Assembly: GCA_963573305.1 (NCBI GenBank) | Contig: OY754329.1 | Span: 48,566,417-48,630,416, forward strand | DNA: 64,000 nucleotides | Reading direction: 5' to 3' | DNA from: Pyrrhosoma nymphula | Lineage: Eukaryota; Arthropoda; Insecta; Odonata; Coenagrionidae | Shown here: one piece after another, positions 45,835 to 57,434 of the stretch | How the letters are laid out: each line of letters opens with the position of its first letter | How positions within the stretch are numbered: position 1 is the stretch's first letter | Translations under genes and position numbers: made by a program | Notes under the pieces: generated by a model | Told to the model about the DNA's origin: nothing | The model's database searches: none | Seen by the model: the letters and a program-made list of their open reading frames with translations, nothing else

Positions 45835-48060
45835 CATTAGAATTTACAAACATATACGGTAATTAAACAACGTAACGAGACCATGAAAATGCACAGTTGG
45901 ACTTATTGCATGAATCAGATATGTATTAAATAAGCCGAAAATAGCAGCTTTAGATAAAGAACCCTTGAGAAACAGTGATGATATATGCAAACATCCTTTA
46001 TCAGAGAATAAATCACAGAAAAACACTGCATTTCATTAAGCGTTAATGGAAAATCTTGGGTGGAGTATTTTTCCAAAAAAGTGACATTACTGTATGCTGC
46101 TCATCTTTACTCTTCGTTCTTGAGTTAACCTTAGAGGACAATTGGAGATCGATTGGAACAGGCTGTGGCATGGCCGCGAGAATCTGGTTAGATTCCCAGT
46201 CTAGAAAATGGATCAACCTGCCGAGTAAATGTTGTTTACCGAAGGATCCTCCCCATCTCTCTTCATCTGGAACAGCGAAATGAGAACCCCTAAAAATCGT
46301 AGAATCACGTCACGTTAACACACAAACCTCTTACTCATGACCTGGCCCGGGTGTCGAGCAAGGACAGGCAATTGATGAAATCGAGAAGACTTTCGATTGC
46401 CGTTGCATTAAGCAATCAAAATTCAGACGAAGCAGCATTTGTCTGAGAATTTCCGCGATTTTTTTCTCTTTCGCGGACGTAGGCACATACAATCTTGGGT
46501 CATAAATTTCGAGAGGCTTTTAATGGGATTTTGATCGTTAATTCTCAAATTCGCTCTAATTGGCAAGTTGATCAAAAGGAAAATTTCCGAACGGAAGGAA
46601 TGAAATTTATTTGTAGGAGGGGCAGTTGTTGCATCTCTGGATGGCCAAGGAATTTCTATTTACGTCCTCGCTCATCGAAAAGGAGTTGGGGAAAGCGACG
46701 AGGACAAAAATCTCAGACCGAAAAACTTGAGCGATCGCAGCACTAAAAAGGACCGATGTAAAAATAAACTACCGCTCAAAAAAATTTTGCTTCAAAGAGA
46801 ATATCCGTGAGATTGCGAGAGATGGCTGGAGGGTCTCCACATGAGGATAAGGGGCTCACTAATCCAGTTTGACAACCGCTACCATGTGTCTCGTCTGAAT
46901 CAGGGGTTCGAGACTTCAGACCCGTCCCTTCTGAGAGCGTTCAACCCTTAATCCTTTTTTTTGGGAATTTAAGTAGTTTCAATGCGATATGAATTCTCAT
47001 AAAATTAGACGAACTTGGCCTCGTTATAAAGAAAGAGATCTCATATTTCCAATGAGAATAAATTGTCTGCTACTTACCATTTTACTTTTTGGAATATTTG
47101 CCAAATAATACCAGTCATTTTCCTTGGTAAATGGAAAGGGTAAGGCTTCACTTCAGAGAGACTTTATTGTAAAAATGAGGAATTTATAACGCATAATCTC
47201 GTCATGAATTTAACAGTGGTTAGTATGTATGCTTTCTCAGCTATTTAAAAAATGCATCAACTACTACCGCAGTAATTTCTACAGAATAGCAAAAACATCT
47301 TCGGTTGCTGAGGCGTTTTAAGCGTACGGGTTGAAAAAAAAATGAGTCAAGGTAGAACCTTATACATGTATATTTAGTTATTTAGTCAGAATTTCAGTTT
47401 TTGAAACAATTTTTTGCGTCATTAATTTTACAATATTTACGTCGTGTTTCTCGTAGTTGCTTGAATTTAAAAATAAAATTTGAATTGTCTACTCGAAGTT
47501 TGTCTCGTACCACCCACTCGAATGATGAGTCAATTGAGTGAGGATTTTCTCGCTCTTTCACTCGATCCCAGTCTTCAGTCATTTGGCCCGAGCAGTCAGA
47601 GTGAAAATACAGTCTAAACACGACGACTGCATCAATAGCAGCCAAACGCGTGTGTGTTTGAAACCGCGGGATTGTCTCTGTAGTAGGGAACTGAGGATTG
47701 GCGTGTTAAAATAGAATCTTTTTTATTTTTCGTGCTTGTGACAGTGGCTAGCAGTCGTCTCGCGATTTTCGTGTGTTTTCTCGCCCGAGAAGGACTGATC
47801 AATTCAATTCGTAGATGATTATTTGCCACAAGTGCAAGTACAGAGAATAGGAAGAAAGAACTTCTACAGAACAATAACACAGAGAATTAAAACAATAACC
47901 GAAAATTTGGTCCGCAATATAGGCTTTTACCTCTTCAGTGTATGTTAACATCAGTCTGTCTTGGGTATTAGTATTAGGACAGTGGAAAACCCGCAAAACC
48001 ACTGTCAGGCCACCGAATAAAGAAATAAATAAAAACTATTGACTACAAACAAAAATTTGA
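45835..48060. other. No gene recognised
   Basis: Intergenic sequence. At 46840-46925 a GGGGTTCGAGACTTC B-box-like word occurs, but without a convincing A box. Small frames carry no domains. Confidence 0.45.
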
Positions 48061-48063
48061 GTA

Positions 48064-48358
48064 TTTAATAAATATCTACATCTAGAAAATACCCTGCAAG
48101 TCACCTCAGGGGCAGGGGGTGAGTAGTCACCAAAATGCATTACACTATACCCTAAAGTTAGTGTAACTACGACTAATTATGCATTTGCATAAATCGTTAA
48201 TGCATGTCACGAGGCGAAGCCTCACAAGCTTGCACTACACTAAAGATATGCTCACAATGGAGAGGGACCGTTAGTATATATGTATTTTACAACTACAAAA
48301 ATGGACAGAGACTCAAGACTTATGTAGAAAACATGCACGGCGTGCTGTTTTGTATGTG
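48064..48358 (-). repeat. CR1-like LINE 3' UTR copy
   Basis: Minus-strand copy, collinear with 42436-42780 and 55130-55500: AGCACGCCGTGCATGTTTTC, GTCCCTCTCCATTGTG, hairpin GAGGCGAAGCCTC (48211-48223) and AACTTTAGGGTATAGTGTAA. The terminal stem-loop has lost the CACACACC side, keeping GCAGGG/CCCTGC. It ends in TAGATGTAGATATT. Confidence 0.85.
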
Positions 48359-48369
48359 TCATGTAAATA

Positions 48370-50770
48370 TGTATAAGTAAAATTATATTTAGCCAATGGC
48401 CAACGTCTTGGGCTATGATCACTGGGAAAGGCTAGGAACGATTGTCAACGGCACCAGAGCACTGGGGAAACACATCCCCTTAAATAAGCCGCACTAGAAA
48501 TCGCGTCTTCAGCAGGCGACTTCTTAGCCCCAACAATTTTGAAATGAAATTATGCAAGATTCACAGTCAACAGCGTAGATAAATGTGGGAAGACGTACCG
48601 CGTTACGGTTCACTAAATGTTAAGTTCAGGAGAATGCGTTTCATGTTTGACAAGGCTTGCTTTTTTCATGCTGATTCCTGTAACCGCATAAAAAATGCCA
48701 CATACGCATATAATTTCTTTCTTCGATAGATTTTTATGGGCCGCATTGTGTTGCGGCATTGTTTCCCACATTTGCTAATGCTGTTGAGGGCATATGTATG
48801 TACATACTTCTCTTTCCGTGTACCGCGACTGGCGAAGTCTCCTAGGTGACGTTTTAAATGTGTTGCATCCAGATTTCCCTATCTGATTGATATATACAGA
48901 TCTTCCGAGAATATCCTGTGAAATATTAACGTGCGATAAGAATTATGATTTTAGTGGCAAAGAAGGAAGATTGAAGTCGAGTGGACGGAATGGAATTAGA
49001 AGGGACGAAGGGAAGGGAAAGTTTACAGAAAGCCGTACATAGTAGAACGGAAAAATGTGTTGGGTTTGCTCAAAGACAGCCGCTCACAAGCTATAATGGA
49101 AGGAAGAATGAATGGTAGAATTAACGATGGTGATCAGGAGTGTAAATAATGAGAGGTGGTAAAGGAAGGAATTATTAAGGGCTGGAGTTTCTAGTGGAGG
49201 AGGAATGATTGGAAAACGACCAATCTTCTGATTGATAACTGTGATGACGTCAAGTCAGACGTTCATTTTCAAGCATAACCTCAGTGATTCTTTCCCAGCA
49301 TGCTGTGAAATTTCGCAGGATATGCTTCAATAATTTTAGTTTTTCAGTCAAAGAGTAGCGAAAACACTGAAGTGCATTGAACCCAAAAAAGAAATTCCCC
49401 GCGTGAACTCAACTATTACTTAAAGTCAGCGTTTCAAGGTTGCTTTTGACATCGAGGGACAAGGTTGACGGGGCGTCGGTGTTGCGGCTGACATATGCAA
49501 TAATTGATATAACTCAGAAGAAATAATAGAAATCAAACCTTCGTCACTTTTGCCTCTATATATTTCTATTTTCGATTCTCTGAAAATAGCTTACTCTTAA
49601 ACAGTGCGACACTAGAGCTGATGGAAGACGAATGAACAAAAATAATTAAGAGGCCGCATTCCATCTTTGACCTCTCTATAGTTAGTCCTCATTACAGAGA
49701 AAAAGTGTCATTACCTCGTAGAGGCAAAGGGTTTCCTTTTACAACACGCTGAAGATCACTAGAAAAATACTCACCATAACTATGTTTAATCCTTAATTTA
49801 CTGTCGATAAATGCCACAGTGATGTTATCTTCCTATAATTGTCCATGGCACTAAAAATTGAGATACCGTATAGGAATTGGTTGTTGCGGGTAACGTTAAA
49901 GAATTACTTGAATAATTGCCCATCCGATGACTGTAATTATTCCTTTGACTTCAGATTGATGGTAATTATTTCTCATCAGGAATAAATTAGGGCAATCAAT
50001 CAGTAGGAATCATCACTAAGAATGTGCCGAAGTTAATTTATTGTGCTCCTAGATTTCTGCGTATTATTTCTGAGCCCTGAGGCCGATATGGATGTCGACA
50101 ATATTTGCAAATTCGTAAAGACTTCGTACAGTAAGGATTTACATGTCTTTTAAACAGATTAGATATGAAATAATTCCACAGTTAAGCGCCCGGCGACCAA
50201 TGTGCGGAAAATTACGAATGCTCGTTATTTCTACCACAGGGCGCTCGATTGTGTAGATTGGACAGCACTCCTTGGATGCGTGTACTAATTGTAAGCCAAT
50301 ACTATAAATTGCTCATAATCAATAAATATGGCAAGATTTTCCCAGTATTTCTTACTGTGCGAAATAAATAATAAAAAATCATCCGAAAAATCCGTACATG
50401 TCTCTACACTCTCCCAAGCGGTTACAGCGCACGAAAAACTCAAAATGATTCGATTTAACCGCGTGATCCCTTGTCTCCCTAATACAAACAGCTGCTTCAA
50501 ACGCACGCCCTCAAAGTGAATTCATCTCCACAGGTGCTGTTTCACATATCTCATTGTTAGTCACAACCCCCAAATGTAAGAGGCCTCAATGGCTGTTAAT
50601 GGGGGTTATCGAAAACAAATGATAAAATTAGTGTAGAATTGCGCACAGTCGAGGTAGATAGACGGGAAAGTATCTGAATCATCCGGAAAAAAATATCTCT
50701 TTGTTTACATGGTGAAGTATTTTGTCTGTCATTCCCATTGCCTAACTAACTCGTAGGCGAGCATGTAGGA
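48370..50770. other. No gene recognised
   Basis: No supported coding or structural feature. Confidence 0.45.
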
Positions 50771-51249
50771 AGGGCCAACGCTTAAGGGCACCACACCAAC
50801 GCTTAAGCCCGTTTCACACCACTCAATTTTACTTGAACAAGAAACGTTGAACATGAAGTATTGAACGTCAAACCGCGTCAAAGATGATTCAAGACAGCAG
50901 TTCAAGAATGCTTGATCAATAATAATTGAAAGGGCTTTCACACGACCAAAGACTTCAAAGACGAGGTTGAGGCGTTTGAGCTGGGTTAAAGACAAGGCAG
51001 AAACGGAATAGCAACGTAATGCGACTTTTCCCAAATTTTCTGTCGAGTGTGGTCAAACGCTTCTTTATTGTGTAATATAGATTTTTAAAAACCATTTTAA
51101 TGTTTCAGGATAGGTTTAGCAGTGGCTGTCTTAGGTGTTGATATTCAACTTCAGAGACAAATAAATCGTCGTAGGGTGAGGACGAGAAAGTGGATTCACA
51201 GGAGGCAAAATGAATGATTGATGAGATTGCTGCACAACGAGGTAAGGAC

Positions 51250-51524
51250 GGAAGGCCCGGAATATTTAAAAAAACGACCTAAAAATGAGCGAAACAAATT
51301 TAATTGAGTTAATACATCCGAGGATCTCAAAAAAGGTAGTGTGTTGGCACTGCATATCAGCCAAGCACAAACTCGCAGTGACGCTGAGATTTTTGGTGAC
51401 CGGCGAATCCTTTACGAGCCTTCAATACACAACCAGTATTGCTCGCAACACCATTTCTTTGCTCGTTCCTGAAGTGTACACAGCAATTTATGAAGCCCTT
51501 AAGGACGAATTCTTGAATAAATGA
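51250..51524 (+). pseudogene. Harbinger transposase N-terminal fragment (HARBI1-like)
   Basis: The 79-codon frame reads ELIHPRISKK, KHKLAVTLRFLVTGESFTSL, QYTTSIARNTISLLVPEVYT and AIYEALKDEFLNK. It matches the helix-rich N-terminal region of PIF/Harbinger nucleases: PRI.K, LA.TLRFLATG.S..SLQ, I.R.TIS..VPEVC.AIY..L.DE. The catalytic DDE domain that should follow is absent, since the next 700 bp do not translate to it. The copy is therefore non-autonomous. The Myb-like partner protein of such elements was not seen. Confidence 0.88.
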
Positions 51525-52135
51525 CTAATGTCTACCTTTAATATACCAATATAACTTATGCGGCCATTTGATATTTCTATCCTCAAAAATCTTTAGCAGG
51601 TACATACATACGAATATTATTTGTTCTTGACTGGGTAGATGCAACTCCACGATAAAATTTAGTTTTTGCAGACACTTTGAAGTATTTAGCTATAGCAGCT
51701 TGCTTTGTTGCTCATGATTTGCTCAGGTACCAACTTCTGCCAAATAATGGGAAGGCATAGCGAAAGGCATTGGAATTTTCCCCATTGCATTGGAGCCCTA
51801 GATGTAAAACATTAATTTTCGAGTTGCAAGAACTGACGGATCAATGTATTCTAATTACAAGTATACTCATAGCTTCATTTTTAAGGCTTTGGTCGATTTC
51901 AGCATAAATTTCTGTAAAATATAAAACGCATGTATGTTGTTTATATGCATAAAACGGGAAACGAAGGATCTGGAATCATCATACACCTATAGTCACCGAG
52001 ACATGGTTTGCCGACAAAAAAATGTCCGAAACTAGAGATCAAAAAAAATTTTGTAGTTTTAATCACCAACTAGTGAAAGTATTTTATATCCTGAATGAAA
52101 GAAATAATTATGAACTTAAAAAAAATTGCTAATAA

Positions 52136-52206
52136 AATTTCGTCACCGAGATTTGAACTGGAGATCTCCACATTGCCAGGCGAAGACGATACCCACTGAG
52201 CTACGA
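52136..52206 (-). repeat. tRNA-derived SINE head
   Basis: Minus strand: CGTAGCTCAGTGGGTATCGT (A box, very tRNA-like), CGCCTGGCAATGTGGAGATC, then B box CAGTTCAAATCTCGG. The D stem does not pair and the T stem has a mismatch, so a working tRNA is unlikely. It is inserted within the Harbinger element. Confidence 0.65.
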
Positions 52207-53329
52207 ACGGCTATAAAGTATTGAGAGGAACAAATATGATCTATTCCGTACATGGCCTTTAAAGGCCTAATTAGCAGGCTTTCGTGCTTGTCGACGGATA
52301 GTCATGTTTTGTTTCAAAATATTATCTACATTCCTTCTGAGGATCTTATTTGTACGCAAAAACAATTATTATTTAAAGCTATCCAGTCAAATCTCATATG
52401 TTGCGAGAAAACTAGTACATATTTCGTAAATTATCATAAATTCTTCGACGGTGTTTATTTCTCGCCTGGCAATTCTGTGAGCGAAATTTGTCCATTAAGT
52501 TCTTATTGTGCCAATTGTTGACGTTTCCTAAATATTAAGCACAATATCTATTATTAATTAAAATGCAGAGATCATTATTGTACGCCTAAATACTCTAATG
52601 TAAGTTCTTTCAAAATACGACGTGAGAGATTGTCCTTGTTTTCTTTCCGTCACTAGAAACATTGTACCGTCAATTGAGACCATCATATACCTCGTATAGC
52701 TTACATACATATTTCATAATTTAAAGCACAGTGGCAATTGCATGTTAAAAGGCGTATATGTTACATTGAACAATTATTTTATTATAACATAATAACATGA
52801 TATACGAGGTGCTTCCGCATGGAACTTACTCCATGTCGGCCATCTTACGCCCAGTGGTCTGAAATACAACCCCATTGGTGGAAACGCTTCAAAGCCGTTC
52901 AAGATTCAAGAAAAATTAGAACCGTTCAAGACGAGAGGAATTTGATGGCGACGAAGCCTTTCAAGAGCTTTCAAGACAACATGTCCGCTGTCATGACGTC
53001 ATGTCCATTCGAGAAACCTTGATCAATGATTCTTGAATGGAATTTGACGCAGAATTTGATCGTGTGAAACGGGCTTTAAGGGCACATCCGAGATGTGGCC
53101 TGACAAGAGCGAAGTATCTTCCCTCTTACTCTTTTCCATCCGAGGACCTCTCTACTATTGGCTTGATAAAAGCTAGCCATACAGTCCCTCGCAAAAGCTC
53201 ATTACAGGGACGCAAGACATGATTAGGGGATTGGAACGCTCTAATTTTAAAATATCCATTCACTCCGGGTGAATTCGTTATAACTGCTAACCTTTGTTCA
53301 ACCTGACCACCCAGCGTGCGATACACCCA

Positions 53330-53960
53330 TCATTCTAACTACGAGGCAGATCAGATTATCGGAGACAAAGGCTTTTTCACTTCCACTCCTCACCTTCCCC
53401 TCCGGCCCCTCCCCACTCCCACCTGCACTTTTCCTACTCACTCGGTGAGGTAGCGTCTTGCGCATTCGTCTGCCACCAGCTTTTGTAAGATCTGTACATA
53501 TCAAGGATAGAGAGGGAATGGTTGAAAGTGAGAGCTGCTACTATTATGTAGGCTTCACCGCGGGGCTCCGCGTCGCTTCGTCCGCCAGAGTTGGGTCCTG
53601 TTCCCGCGGCCTTGATCCGAGACATGACCTCACCCATTCCACCACCCAAGCACCAACCACCGCCCTCTCGCTCCTTCCTTTCTCCCTCGACGGCCCCCGG
53701 CCACGGAGGAATTCCTTCTCCTCTTCAGAGCAGACGGCGATGACCGGAGTGCTGCGAGGAGAGTCTTGCCGCGGCCGTCTCTCGGAAGGAATGCGGTGGT
53801 GGTCTCTCGAGTCAAACTGTTTCGGCGAGAGGAGAGGAGGGCAAAGCTGGGTTCGCGCGTTGTCTGAGTGCCGTTCGCGTGGTTCGCCCGTGAAAGTTTC
53901 ACATTTGGAGCGTTCTCCACGCCTCGGGCAAAGGCCAATTCCTATAGAAAATAGCTACTG
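53330..53960. other. GC-rich, CpG-containing block; possible host promoter or exon
   Basis: A clear rise in GC and CpG over about 600 bp, with overlapping long frames on both strands (167 codons plus, 53458-53961; 102 codons minus, 53630-53938). None shows a known domain. Overlapping frames are expected in GC-rich DNA, so coding is unproven. A pyrimidine-rich stretch (53385-53425) precedes it. Confidence 0.25.
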
Positions 53961-53964
53961 ATTT

Positions 53965-54840
53965 ACATCTCCCCAGCTATAAATGCTCACCTATAACAAT
54001 TCAAACACAACACTGTATTAAAATTAGGCCTTGAAGACGAGTTAATACTTAATTAGCGCAAAACTATTGTACATATATGTGCAAGTCGGAATTTTACTTG
54101 GAAACGCCTGTAAAGATTTTGATTATAGGCCATATGTTGAGAGGTTTAGGGACGAAAATTTCATTGCTGTAGACCTAACTTCAGAAAAATTCGTCAAGGG
54201 ACCGAGTTTTGTGCGCCGGAGATATTTCCGGGCCAAATCATGAATATATGGGAATTAATGAGGACTTCTAAGTAGAGTTTTTTCGGCTTTAAAATATGAT
54301 AAAATGCATGTAAAACAATGAGACTCGAACTGCATTGCGCAATAAAGGATAAGTTTGAGTTTTTTAGCGTCCGATGTTAACGTCCTGGTCTATAAATTAC
54401 GATAAACAAGATTAAACACACTATTTTGGTCTATTTATCGCGCTTTTTATGATTAGTCCAAGATGACAGCCGTTATGCATTTAAGAAAGAGCATGGAACA
54501 CGCCGCGGCGCGCCGCAGCCGAATAAGTGAGCGATTCGTGGACTTGGAACGACAACGTGGTTTTCTACGACGTTACAAAAATTAATTTGCTAAGCACGTG
54601 TGATTTCGGTTCATGGTAGTTTTCTGAGGAGTAACTCAGGTAGTTGAATCATTAAGAGGGTTCGCTTAGAACCTTTGAATGCGTACCCTTTCCTGAGCTC
54701 GCCGGACGACCCACACAGCCGGGAGTTCCCACCCCAGAACAGACTGCACACAGTATTATTTAAACTTTAGCAACTAGGTCATATAGCGACAAATGAATGT
54801 AACCATCGTTCCCCTGCTAATCTTTTTATCGTGGTTCTAC
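53965..54840. other. No gene recognised
   Basis: AT-rich sequence without supported features. Confidence 0.5.
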
Positions 54841-54844
54841 GATA

Positions 54845-55125
54845 ACTGCTTTCTGACCGTAGATTAAAATTCAGACAATCTGTTATTTAAGTTCCAAACC
54901 AATTTGTTTGCTGACGATGTTGATAACATTTTACGAAATTCGCGGACATACTACGGTAGATCAGATCATGAGAATAAAATTAGGAAACTAGAATGAAGAA
55001 TGGACAGATTTAAAATGTAATTTTTCCCGTGAACGATAATAAACCATAACAGCTGCTAATGAGATTTTAAACTAGGTTTGTCAATAGGTAGTGTAGCTAG
55101 TTAGTTGATTTACTCACTAATAGGA
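54845..55125 (+). pseudogene. CR1-like LINE 3' fragment (plus strand)
   Basis: A 5'-truncated plus-strand copy of the ORF2 end: LSDRRLKFR, then DDVDNILRNS, TYYGRSDHENKIRKLE, RMDRFKM and FFP, with several stops. It is followed by the 3' UTR start AATGAGATTTTAAACTAGGT, TTGTCAATAGGTAGTGTAGCT. It aligns nearly codon by codon with the end of the minus-strand LINE that begins 5 bp later, so the two copies meet tail to tail. Confidence 0.85.
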
Positions 55126-55144
55126 AAATCTATATATGTATATC

Positions 55145-55500
55145 TACAAAAACCCTGCAAGCCACCTCAGGGGTGTGTGGCAGGGGGTGAGTATTCACCA
55201 AAATGTATTACACTATACCCTAAAGTTAGTGTAACTACTAGTGTTAAATCGCTAATGCTTGTCCCGAGGCGAAGCCTCACAAGCATGCACTACACTACAG
55301 ATATTATCACAATGGAGAGGGACCGTTAATATATATGTATTTTGCAACTACACAAATGGACAGGGACTCAAGACTTGTGTAGAAAACATGCACGGCGTGC
55401 TGTTAATACTAGGTAACAGAAAAGTATTCAAGTATTAGGGAGTACTACTACTGCTACTAAGAGCTACACTACCTATTGACAAACCTAGATCAAAGTCTCA
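55145..55500 (-). repeat. LINE 3' UTR with two conserved hairpins
   Basis: The hairpin GAGGC-GAA-GCCTC sits at 55266-55278 and the terminal stem-loop CCCTGC-CACA-CACC-CCTGA-GGTG-GCTT-GCAGGG near 55150-55187. In CR1/L2-type elements the 3' end is what the element's RT recognises for target-primed reverse transcription. This role is inferred here from conservation. Confidence 0.75.
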
Positions 55501-56640
55501 TTGGCAGCTGTCATGGTCCCTTATCGTTCGTGGGAAAAATGACATTTTAAATCTGTCCGTTCTGCAGTCTAGTTTCCTAATTTTATTCTCATGATCTGAT
55601 GTACCGTAGTATGTCGAATTTCGTAACATATTATCAACGTCGTCAGAGAATAAACCGGTTTGGAACTTACATAATAGATTGAGCCTAAATTTTAATCGAC
55701 GGTCTGAAAGCGTTTCCCATCCCAGTTGCTGCAAAAGGTCAGTAACAGTAACGAGATTATCATAACGGCCTTTAACGTATCTTGCCGATCTTCGCTGCAC
55801 GCGTTCTAACTCAGTTGCCAAGCCTATCTCATAAGGATCCCAAATACTGGCAGCATATTCCAAGTGGGATCTAACGACGGAGAATTTGCTGCTTTCCCTA
55901 ATTTTACCGTGGTACTTGCCAAGCACTCTTTTAACAAACCCCAATTTATGATTAGCTTCACCGGTAATTTATCGAATATGTGTACTCCATGAGAGATCAT
56001 TAGTCAGTTTAACTCCGAGGTATTTAACCGATTCTACAGTCTCTAATTTGCTGTTCTTTATGCAATAGCTGTTTCAAGGAGCGTTTTTCCGTTTCCAAAA
56101 ATTCACAGCAACGCATTTTTTCAGGTTTAATTCTAGCTGCCACGCATCGCACCACTCTTGTATTGCCTCGAGGTCCTTAGTTAGCGCTTGCTTATCATTA
56201 AGGCTACGAATTTCTCTATACACCACTGCGTCGTCTGCAAATAATCTAAGCTTACTGTCAACTTTTTCACCGATGTCGTTTATGTACAAAAGGAACAGAA
56301 GTGGGCCTATGACACTTCCCTGTGGGACATCCGATGTGACTTTTACTTCATTAGAGATAGCGCCATCTAATATAACCCTTTGCAAGCGTTTGCTTAAGAA
56401 TTCTCTAATCCAGGAAATTACGTCGTCGTCTAAACCGTAGGATTTTAATTTCATGAGTAGCTTACTGTGGGAAACTTTATCAAATGCCTTTTTAAAGTCA
56501 AGAAAAATTGCATCAACTGGAACGTTATGTTCACCCGAGACTAAAATATCATGGGCAAAAAGTGCTAATTGAGTTTCGCAAGATCTTCACTTTCTGAATC
56601 CGTGTTGCGTTTTTGTTAACAAGTTCTGCATATCGAGGTG
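55498..56640 (-). pseudogene. LINE ORF2: RT palm, thumb and C-terminal region
   Basis: Frame 56074-56454 holds the RT palm: GLDDDVISWIREFLSKRLQR, SDVPQGSVIGPLLFLLYIND, and the catalytic RLFADDAVVYREI with the FADD box. WCDAWQLELNLKKC follows. Before it (56455-56640) a broken frame reads AIFLDFKKAFDKVSHSKL, with the first catalytic Asp. After a stop, 55498-55944 reads GFVKRVLGKYHGKIRESSKF, HLEYAASIWDPYE, LERVQRRSARYVKGRY, DRRLKFRLNLLCKFQTGLF and MSFFPRTIRDHDSC. These blocks are standard for CR1/L2/Jockey-group RT ends. Catalytic residues persist but frames are broken at about 56065, 55950 and 56580. Confidence 0.92.
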
Positions 56641-56649
56641 TCTCATAAC

Positions 56650-57334
56650 TTAACTTACAATTATATGTTCAAGGACTTTGCAAGAGATAGATGTGAGAGA
56701 TATCGGTCTGTAGTTCGATGGCTGTTCCATATCACCGCTTTTGAATATGGGAGTGACATTTGTAATTTTCCAGTTCATGGGAACTTTGTGTTCGTTTATG
56801 GATTTACCAAATATATTCTGAAAGTAGATCCAAGCTAATTCTCTATACACGCGGGCAGGAATTTCTTCAGGACCTGGGGATTTATTTGGACTTCTAGATT
56901 GTAGCAATTTTTCTATTCCGTGAGTGCAAATCTCGATAGGCGGCATCTTTTGTTGGAAGTGATAATTTACCTTTACTGATGTAATCTGTGATGACTTGGT
57001 GAATATACCTTGAAAGTAGGAATTTAATAAGTTGGCTTTGTCTGAACTGCTTGTTAATAATTCGCCCTTTCCGTTTCGTAGTGGAATAACTGTTGATATA
57101 TTGCCTTGAAATTCCCTTACGTATGACCAAAATGCTTCTGGGTTATCTTGTAACTGTTCTACAATTTTTTTTTCTTTTAAAATCCATGAATGCATTCCGA
57201 AATGCTTCCGTTGTAGTAGCTTCAGACAATTTGTATTTTTTAATTATTAAAATTTGATCACCAGTGGACAAATCTCTACGGAGTTTTATCATCTTGGCAT
57301 GGCATACTCTCTGACGTCTTAACGATTTTCTCAC
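56650..57334 (-). pseudogene. LINE ORF2: inter-domain region and RT fingers
   Basis: Frame 57143-57334 (RKSLRRQRVCHAKMIKLRRD) and frame 56650-57195 cover the linker between endonuclease and RT and the first RT blocks: NPEAFWSYVREFQG, LLNSYFQGIFT, SRSPNKSPGPEEIPARVYRE, VPMNWKITNVTPIFKSGD and SNYRPISLTSISCKVLEHII. The P-x-W...V-x-PI-x-K and NYRPISL motifs are diagnostic of non-LTR RTs. A frameshift near 57190 separates the two frames. Confidence 0.9.
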
Positions 57335-57434
57335 TTCTGCATTGTACCATCTTGGTTCGCTGCCCTCTTTTTTTACTTTACTTGGAATATATTTTCTGAT
57401 CCCCGAATGTACGATCGAAAGGAAAGCTTTCCAA

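Larger units (their letters stand above)
50806..53075 (+). mobile_element. PIF/Harbinger DNA transposon, 2.27 kb
   Basis: TIRs AGCCCGTTTCACAC and GTGTGAAACGGGCT are perfect over 14 bp and flanked by TTA at 50803-50805 and 53076-53078, the 3-bp target duplication typical of this superfamily. Subterminal regions on both sides share TTGATCAAT and TTCAAGAAT-type words in inverse order. Inside lies a transposase N-terminal fragment; the DDE core is not visible. A SINE is present at 52136-52206. The frame 52252-52521 is unrecognised. Confidence 0.88.

Noticed and set aside
46840..46925. tRNA-derived SINE suggested by GGGGTTCGAGACTTC
   Set aside because: No convincing A box at the proper distance and no match to the other SINE copies here.
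52136..52206. Possible functional tRNA gene on the minus strand
   Set aside because: The A and B boxes are good, but the D stem does not pair, the T stem has a mismatch and the acceptor ends do not match. It is better explained as a tRNA-derived SINE head.
10621..55200. CRISPR array or bacterial sequence suggested by repeated hairpins
   Set aside because: The repeats are dispersed over tens of kilobases, vary in length and end LINE copies. There are no spaced direct repeats and the gene content is eukaryotic.
55046..55502. A 450-bp MITE with 41-bp TIRs (AATGAGA..TTTGTCAATAGGTAGTGTAGCT at both ends)
   Set aside because: The arms are the 3' UTR starts of two LINE copies in opposite orientation, since both are preceded by the same ORF2 end. 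It is not a separate transposon.
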